Assembly: GCA_934525845.1 (NCBI GenBank)
Contig: CAKSZS010000060.1
Location: 1 to 8,972, forward strand
Length of the DNA: 8,972 nt
Reading direction: 5' to 3'
Source of the DNA: an uncultured Faecalibacterium sp.
Lineage (GTDB): Bacteria; Bacillota; Clostridia; Oscillospirales; Ruminococcaceae
Position 1 is the first letter of the stretch. Each line of letters starts with the position of its first letter. The translations under genes and the position numbers were made by a program. The notes under the pieces were generated by a model. It worked only from the letters and a program-made list of their open reading frames with translations. It made no database searches and was not told the DNA's origin. This document shows positions 5,966 through 8,972 of the stretch, piece after piece.

Positions 5966-5994
5966 ATTATACCCGTTTCGGTCAAAAATTACAA
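5966..5994 (-). promoter_or_regulatory. Sigma-A-like promoter for the small membrane protein / M23-like unit
   Basis: On the - strand TTGTAA (5994-5989) and a perfect TATAAT (5971-5966) are separated by exactly 17 bases. It lies in the 259-base gap between mutY and the small gene, which otherwise holds only AT-rich leader sequence, so it probably drives the small gene and, by read-through, the M23-like gene. Confidence 0.68.
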
Positions 5995-6103
5995 CCATTG
6001 CACCAAACTTTTTCCCAGACTGTCCGCTTTGTACAAAAATCTTTGGCGAGAATGCCGGTTTTATACCGCTGACTTTGGGCACTTCGCCGGAGCTGCAGAA
6101 GTC

Positions 6104-7147
6104 TTACTGCATCCGGCTCTTGTAGGCCGCAAAAGCTCCGGGCAGGGTGTAGACGGTGCGCAGTTCTTCCCGGCTGGTCCAGACGTACCCCGCCGGGGCG
6201 GGCTGGGCCGACACGGACAGCTGCACGCCGGACAGCAGCCACTCGATGTGGCTGAAGATGTGCTTGGCGGCGGGCAGGGCTTCCGGGGCCGCTCCGCCGG
6301 TGTCCAGCCCCAGCGCGGCCAAGCGTTCCAGCACTTCCGCCTGCAGAAGGTGTTCGCCCTCCCACAGCACCGGCTGCCACAGCCCGGCCAGAAGGCCCTT
6401 GGCAGGCCGCTGCTGCACCAGAAAGCCCGCCGGACTTTCCACCAGTGCCACGGTCACGGGCTGGACCTTCCGGGGCTTGGGTTTTGCCTTTTGGGGCAGC
6501 TCGGCGGTGGTGCCCGCCGCCCGGGCCTGGCACAGATGCGCCAACGGGCACTGCTCGCACAGCGGGGCGCCGTTGGGCACACAGACCAGCGCCCCCAGCT
6601 CCATGAGGGCCTGGTTGTAGTCCCCGGCCCGTTCCGGCGGCTGATGCTCCATGACCCGGGCCGTAAAGGCTTTTTTCACCTTCGGGCCTGTAATGATGCC
6701 CGGGTCATTGTACAGGCGGGAAAACACCCGCAGGACGTTGCCGTCCACCGCCGGCACCGGGATACCGAAGCTGATGGATGCCACTGCCCCGGCGGTATAG
6801 TCGCCGATGCCCGGCAGGGCGCGCAGGGCGGCGTAGTCGGCGGGCAGGTCGCCGCCATACTGTTCGCAGACGATCTTGGCCGCCTTTTGCAGGTTGCGCA
6901 CCCGGCTGTAGTAGCCCAGACCCTCCCACAGCTTGTGCAGCTTTTCTTCGTCGCAGGCAGCCAGGGCCGGGATGTCCGGCAGCGCCGCCAGAAAACGCTC
7001 GTAATACGGCAGCGCCGCCGACACCCGTGTCTGTTGCAGCATCACTTCGCTGAGCCAGACGTGGTAGGGCGTGGGGTCCTCCCGGAAGGGCAGGATGCGG
7101 CGGTTTCTGTAAAACCAGTCCAGCAGGGCCGGTGCAATGTTTTCCAC
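6104..7147 (-). CDS. mutY: A/G-specific adenine DNA glycosylase
   Basis: A 347-residue base-excision repair enzyme that removes adenine mispaired with 8-oxoguanine. Features seen in order: catalytic E34 in WLSEVMLQQTRV; helix-hairpin-helix LPGIGDYTAGAV (111-122); catalytic D135 in VPAVDGNVLRVFSR; the [4Fe-4S] cysteines C189, C197, C200 and C206; and a C-terminal NUDIX-like 8-oxoG recognition domain with FLVQQRPAKGLLAGLWQ and the FSHIEW motif near the end. The first cysteine gap is seven residues instead of the six of E. coli MutY; I believe this occurs in other Clostridia. The start codon is GTG at 7147 with AAGGAG about 10 bases upstream; the next in-frame Met is behind the catalytic Glu and is excluded. 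No strong promoter is visible upstream, where the 7194-7452 repeat lies, and no clear terminator follows. Confidence 0.93.
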   Translation of the reverse strand: MENIAPALLDWFYRNRRILPFREDPTPYHVWLSEVMLQQTRVSAALPYYERFLAALPDIPALAACDEEKLHKLWEGLGYYSRVRNLQKAAKIVCEQYGGDLPADYAALRALPGIGDYTAGAVASISFGIPVPAVDGNVLRVFSRLYNDPGIITGPKVKKAFTARVMEHQPPERAGDYNQALMELGALVCVPNGAPLCEQCPLAHLCQARAAGTTAELPQKAKPKPRKVQPVTVALVESPAGFLVQQRPAKGLLAGLWQPVLWEGEHLLQAEVLERLAALGLDTGGAAPEALPAAKHIFSHIEWLLSGVQLSVSAQPAPAGYVWTSREELRTVYTLPGAFAAYKSRMQ

Positions 7148-7245
7148 TTGTTTTTGTCTCCTTGTTGAAAGTTAAGGGCGGGTCACTATTTATAATGCCC
7201 TCCGCGATGCTCTGGGCATAAATAGCGGAACTATATTTTATAGTC

Positions 7246-7279
7246 GTGTTTGTCGCGGCCTGCGGGCCGCTCCAAACAC
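7246..7279 (+). terminator. Inward-facing hairpin A of the MITE-like element
   Basis: GTGTTTG (7246-7252) pairs with CAAACAC (7273-7279) and GCGGCC (7255-7260) with GGCCGC (7265-7270) around a TGCG loop, with a symmetric TC/TC internal loop. On the + strand it is followed by CTTTT. It could stop transcription entering from the mutY side, but no + strand transcript is expected here, so the role is uncertain. Confidence 0.4.
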
Positions 7280-7363
7280 CTTTTCACAGATGGAGTCCCA
7301 ACCGGCAGCAACTGCGCTATAGCAAAACCTGCCGCTAGCCGCACCGACCTTTCCCGTGAAAAT

Positions 7364-7399
7364 GCAATCCCGGAAAGTCCGCAGACTTTCCGGGATTGC
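7364..7399 (-). terminator. Terminator of asnS (hairpin B of the MITE-like element)
   Basis: A perfect 16-bp stem, GCAATCCCGGAAAGTC (7364-7379) with its complement (7384-7399), closes a CGCA loop. On the - strand it is followed by ATTTT. It lies about 70 bases behind the asnS stop codon and is the best terminator candidate for that gene, although it belongs to the repeat. The U tract is short. Confidence 0.62.
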
Positions 7400-7469
7400 G
7401 CTATTTAAAATAATTCTTCCGCTGTCATTGCCGGAGCAAAGCGGAGGCAATTCCCAATCGTTCTCAGAA

Positions 7470-8858
7470 TCAGAAACCGTAAGCGGTGCGGGGGAACGGC
7501 AGCACGTCACGGATGTTCTGGATGCCCGTGAGGTACATGATCATGCGCTCGAAGCCCAGACCATAACCGGCGTGCTCCACGCCGCCGAACTTGCGCAGGT
7601 TGAGGTACCAGTCGTAGCTGGACTTGTCCAGACCCAGCTCATCCATGCGGGCCACCAGCTTGTCGTAGTCCTCTTCACGCTGGCTGCCGCCGATCAGCTC
7701 GCCGATGCCGGGCACCAGCATATCGGCCGCGGCCACGGTCTTGCCGTCCGGATTTTGCTTCATATAGAAGCTCTTGATCTCCTTGGGGTAGTCGGTGACG
7801 AAGACCGGCTTCTTGAAGACTACCTCGGTCAGGTAGCGCTCGTGCTCGGTCTGGATGTCCACGCCCCACTCCACCGGGAACTGGAACTTCTTGTTGTTCT
7901 TCTTCAGAACCTCGATGGCGTCGGTGTAGGTGATGCGGCCGAATTCGCTGTTTGCCACCAGCTCCAGGCGCTCGATGAGGCCCTTGTCGATGAACTGGTT
8001 GAAGAACGCCATCTCATCCGGGCAGTTGTCCAGCACATAGCGGATGACGTACTTGGTCATGGCCTCGGCGATGTCCATGTAGCCGTTCAGATCGCAGAAG
8101 GCCATTTCCGGCTCGATCATCCAGAACTCAGCGGCGTGACGGGTGGTGAAGCTCTTCTCGGCGCGGAAGGTGGGGCCGAAGGTGTACACCTTGCCGAAGG
8201 CCATGGCCATGGCCTCGGCTTCCAGCTGGCCGGAAACGGTCAGGTTGACCGGCTTCTCGAAGAAGTCCTTGGTGTAATCCACGGTGCCGTCCTCGTTCTT
8301 GGGCACGTTGTCCAGATCCAGGGTGGTGACGCGGAACATCTCGCCGGCACCCTCGCAGTCGGAGGCGGTCAGCAGCGGAGAGTGGGCGTAGACAAAGCCG
8401 TTCTCCTGGAAGAACTTGTGGATGGCATAAGCGGCCACACTGCGCACGCGGAAGGCCGCGTTGAAGGTGTTGGTGCGGGGGCGCAGGGTAGGCATGGTGC
8501 GCAGATACTCCATGCTCATCTTCTTTTTCTGCAGGGGGTACTCGTCGGCGGGGCAGTCGCCCAGGATCTCCACGCTATCGGCGTTCAGCTCAAAGGGCTG
8601 CTTTGCCTGCGGGGTGAGCACCAGCTTGCCCTTGATGCGCAGGCTGCTGTACAGACCGGTGTGGATGACGTCGTCGTAGTTGGCCAGCTTGCCGGCTTCC
8701 AGCACCACCTGCAGGGTCTTGAAGCAGCCGCCGTCCGACAGGGCGATGAAGCCGATGTTCTTGGAGTCGCGGATGTTCTTTGCCCAGCCGCAGACGGTGA
8801 TCTCGGTGCCGTCCGCCGGGGTGTTCTTGAACAGCGAAAGGATCTCGGTACGTTCCAT
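7470..8858 (-). CDS. asnS: Asparaginyl-tRNA synthetase
   Basis: A 462-residue class IIb aminoacyl-tRNA synthetase that charges tRNA-Asn with asparagine using ATP, in the cytoplasm. The N-terminal OB-fold anticodon-binding domain spans about residues 18-105 (ITVCGWAKNIRDSKNIGFIA). The catalytic domain follows. Motif 2 is at about 229-250, with FRAEKSFTTRHAAEFWMIEP carrying the ATP-contacting Arg. Motif 3 lies at the C-terminus (about 433-455, GLGFERMIMYLTGIQNIRD), ending PFPRTAYGF. The AEFWMIEPE and IQNIRDVLPFPR wording is characteristic of AsnRS rather than AspRS or LysRS. The length is normal for bacterial AsnRS. ATG 8858 has AAAGGAG 7 bases upstream. Expression is controlled by a T-box riboswitch directly in front, which supports the specificity call. 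Confidence 0.96.
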   Translation of the reverse strand: MERTEILSLFKNTPADGTEITVCGWAKNIRDSKNIGFIALSDGGCFKTLQVVLEAGKLANYDDVIHTGLYSSLRIKGKLVLTPQAKQPFELNADSVEILGDCPADEYPLQKKKMSMEYLRTMPTLRPRTNTFNAAFRVRSVAAYAIHKFFQENGFVYAHSPLLTASDCEGAGEMFRVTTLDLDNVPKNEDGTVDYTKDFFEKPVNLTVSGQLEAEAMAMAFGKVYTFGPTFRAEKSFTTRHAAEFWMIEPEMAFCDLNGYMDIAEAMTKYVIRYVLDNCPDEMAFFNQFIDKGLIERLELVANSEFGRITYTDAIEVLKKNNKKFQFPVEWGVDIQTEHERYLTEVVFKKPVFVTDYPKEIKSFYMKQNPDGKTVAAADMLVPGIGELIGGSQREEDYDKLVARMDELGLDKSSYDWYLNLRKFGGVEHAGYGLGFERMIMYLTGIQNIRDVLPFPRTAYGF

Positions 8859-8882
8859 AATAGTTCTCCTTTACAAAGAAAA

Positions 8883-8972
8883 AAGACAGCTTTTGCCCTG
8901 AAAGTTCAGGGCGAACAAGCTGTCTTGTAATGTCCGCGGTGCCACCTGAATTACCGGAAGTGTCCGGTCGCT
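8883..8972 (-). promoter_or_regulatory. T-box riboswitch (tRNA-Asn), 3' part, upstream of asnS
   Basis: The - strand carries the T-box core GGTGGCACCGCGGACA (8946-8931). The antiterminator is fully visible: TTCAGG (8950-8945) pairs with CCTGAA (8910-8905), the bulge TGGCACC is 8944-8938, and GCGGAC (8937-8932) pairs with GTTCGC (8916-8911). The competing terminator pairs AAGACAGCTT (8926-8917) with AAGCTGTCTT (8892-8883) and TTCAGGGC-type inner arms (8912-8905 with 8902-8895), ending in six T (8884-8879). The bulge TGGC complements the GCCA 3' end expected for tRNA-Asn (discriminator G). Stem III (ACCGGA/TCCGGT, 8968-8953) is present. Stem I with the specifier codon lies beyond the window edge. 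Uncharged tRNA-Asn would favour read-through into asnS. Confidence 0.95.

Larger units (their letters stand above)
7194..7452. mobile_element. 259-bp MITE-like element with ~50-bp imperfect terminal inverted repeats
   Basis: The left 7194-7243 and the inverted right 7452-7401 align over about 50 bases (shared blocks CCTCCGC, TGCTC, AGCGGAA, TATTTTA, TAG). Each end folds a hairpin: ATGCCC/GGGCAT on the left and ATTGCC/GGCAAT on the right, with compensatory changes. Next inward on each side comes a strong hairpin (7246-7279 and 7364-7399), then TTTTCAC in mirrored orientation (7281-7287 and 7356-7362). The core (about 7288-7355) has no recognisable gene. The - strand open frame running through here is a by-product of the repeat; its peptide is one I recall seeing as a multi-copy hypothetical in Faecalibacterium, which was not checked. 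There is no transposase inside. The element fills the 322-base gap between asnS and mutY, beginning 18 bases behind the asnS stop. Confidence 0.7.

Noticed and set aside
5870..7168. Long + strand open frame opposite mutY
   Set aside because: Shadow of mutY, which has all catalytic residues and the iron-sulfur motif on the - strand.
7186..7244. Possible mutY promoter (TATAAA-like boxes on the - strand)
   Set aside because: No -35 hexamer at a suitable distance; the AT-rich boxes are explained by the terminal inverted repeat of the element.
7238..7510. A 90-residue - strand frame across the asnS-mutY gap
   Set aside because: It runs through the palindromic repeat and overlaps the asnS 3' end; a by-product of the repeat rather than a gene, even though similar peptides may be annotated elsewhere.
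7356..8930. Long + strand open frame opposite asnS
   Set aside because: It is antisense to a full-length AsnRS with intact motifs; its Val/Leu/Gly/His-rich translation is the usual shadow of a GC-rich gene, with no RBS or recognisable domain.
1..8972. CRISPR array, tRNA or rRNA genes, phage or plasmid functions
   Set aside because: No regularly spaced direct repeats, no cloverleaf ending in CCA with conserved loops, and no integrase, replication or capsid-like genes were seen.

Overview
The window is GC-rich bacterial DNA, almost fully coding, and looks like a low-redundancy chromosomal segment from a gut Firmicute of the Oscillospiraceae, most likely Faecalibacterium or a close relative. 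That guess rests on three things: a T-box leader in front of asnS, Clostridia-type zinc-finger anti-sigma factors, and two compact palindromic repeats whose style I associate with Faecalibacterium genomes. The species call is inference. No database was searched.

Layout. Positions 1-1431 read on the + strand: the 3' end of prfC (release factor 3), its terminator, a hairpin-bearing leader, and an aldo/keto reductase. A strong shared hairpin (1450-1481) separates these from everything to the right, which reads on the - strand. From right to left, that strand carries: a T-box riboswitch cut by the window edge, asnS, a 259-bp MITE-like repeat, mutY, a promoter driving a 65-residue acidic membrane protein, a secreted or anchored protein ending in a degenerate M23/LytM domain, a second 207-bp palindromic repeat, and then two tandem anti-sigma/ECF sigma pairs.

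How it works together. asnS is controlled by uncharged tRNA-Asn: the leader can fold as either an antiterminator or a terminator, and its bulge matches the tRNA-Asn acceptor end. The two anti-sigma/sigma pairs are paralogous and share the order anti-sigma then sigma. Each has the same ECF-style promoter (TGTWAS, 16 bp, CGTTAT) with identical spacing, which suggests autoregulation and possibly cross-regulation. The sigma subunits are nearly the same protein, while the membrane-anchored anti-sigma factors have diverged, so two sensors may feed one regulon.

The most notable points are the duplicated sigma system, the M23 protein that has lost its usual metal ligands, and the two repeats. Both repeats sit directly behind stop codons, and one carries inward-facing terminator-like hairpins whose ends show compensatory base changes. 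I do not see a clear new defence or biosynthetic system.
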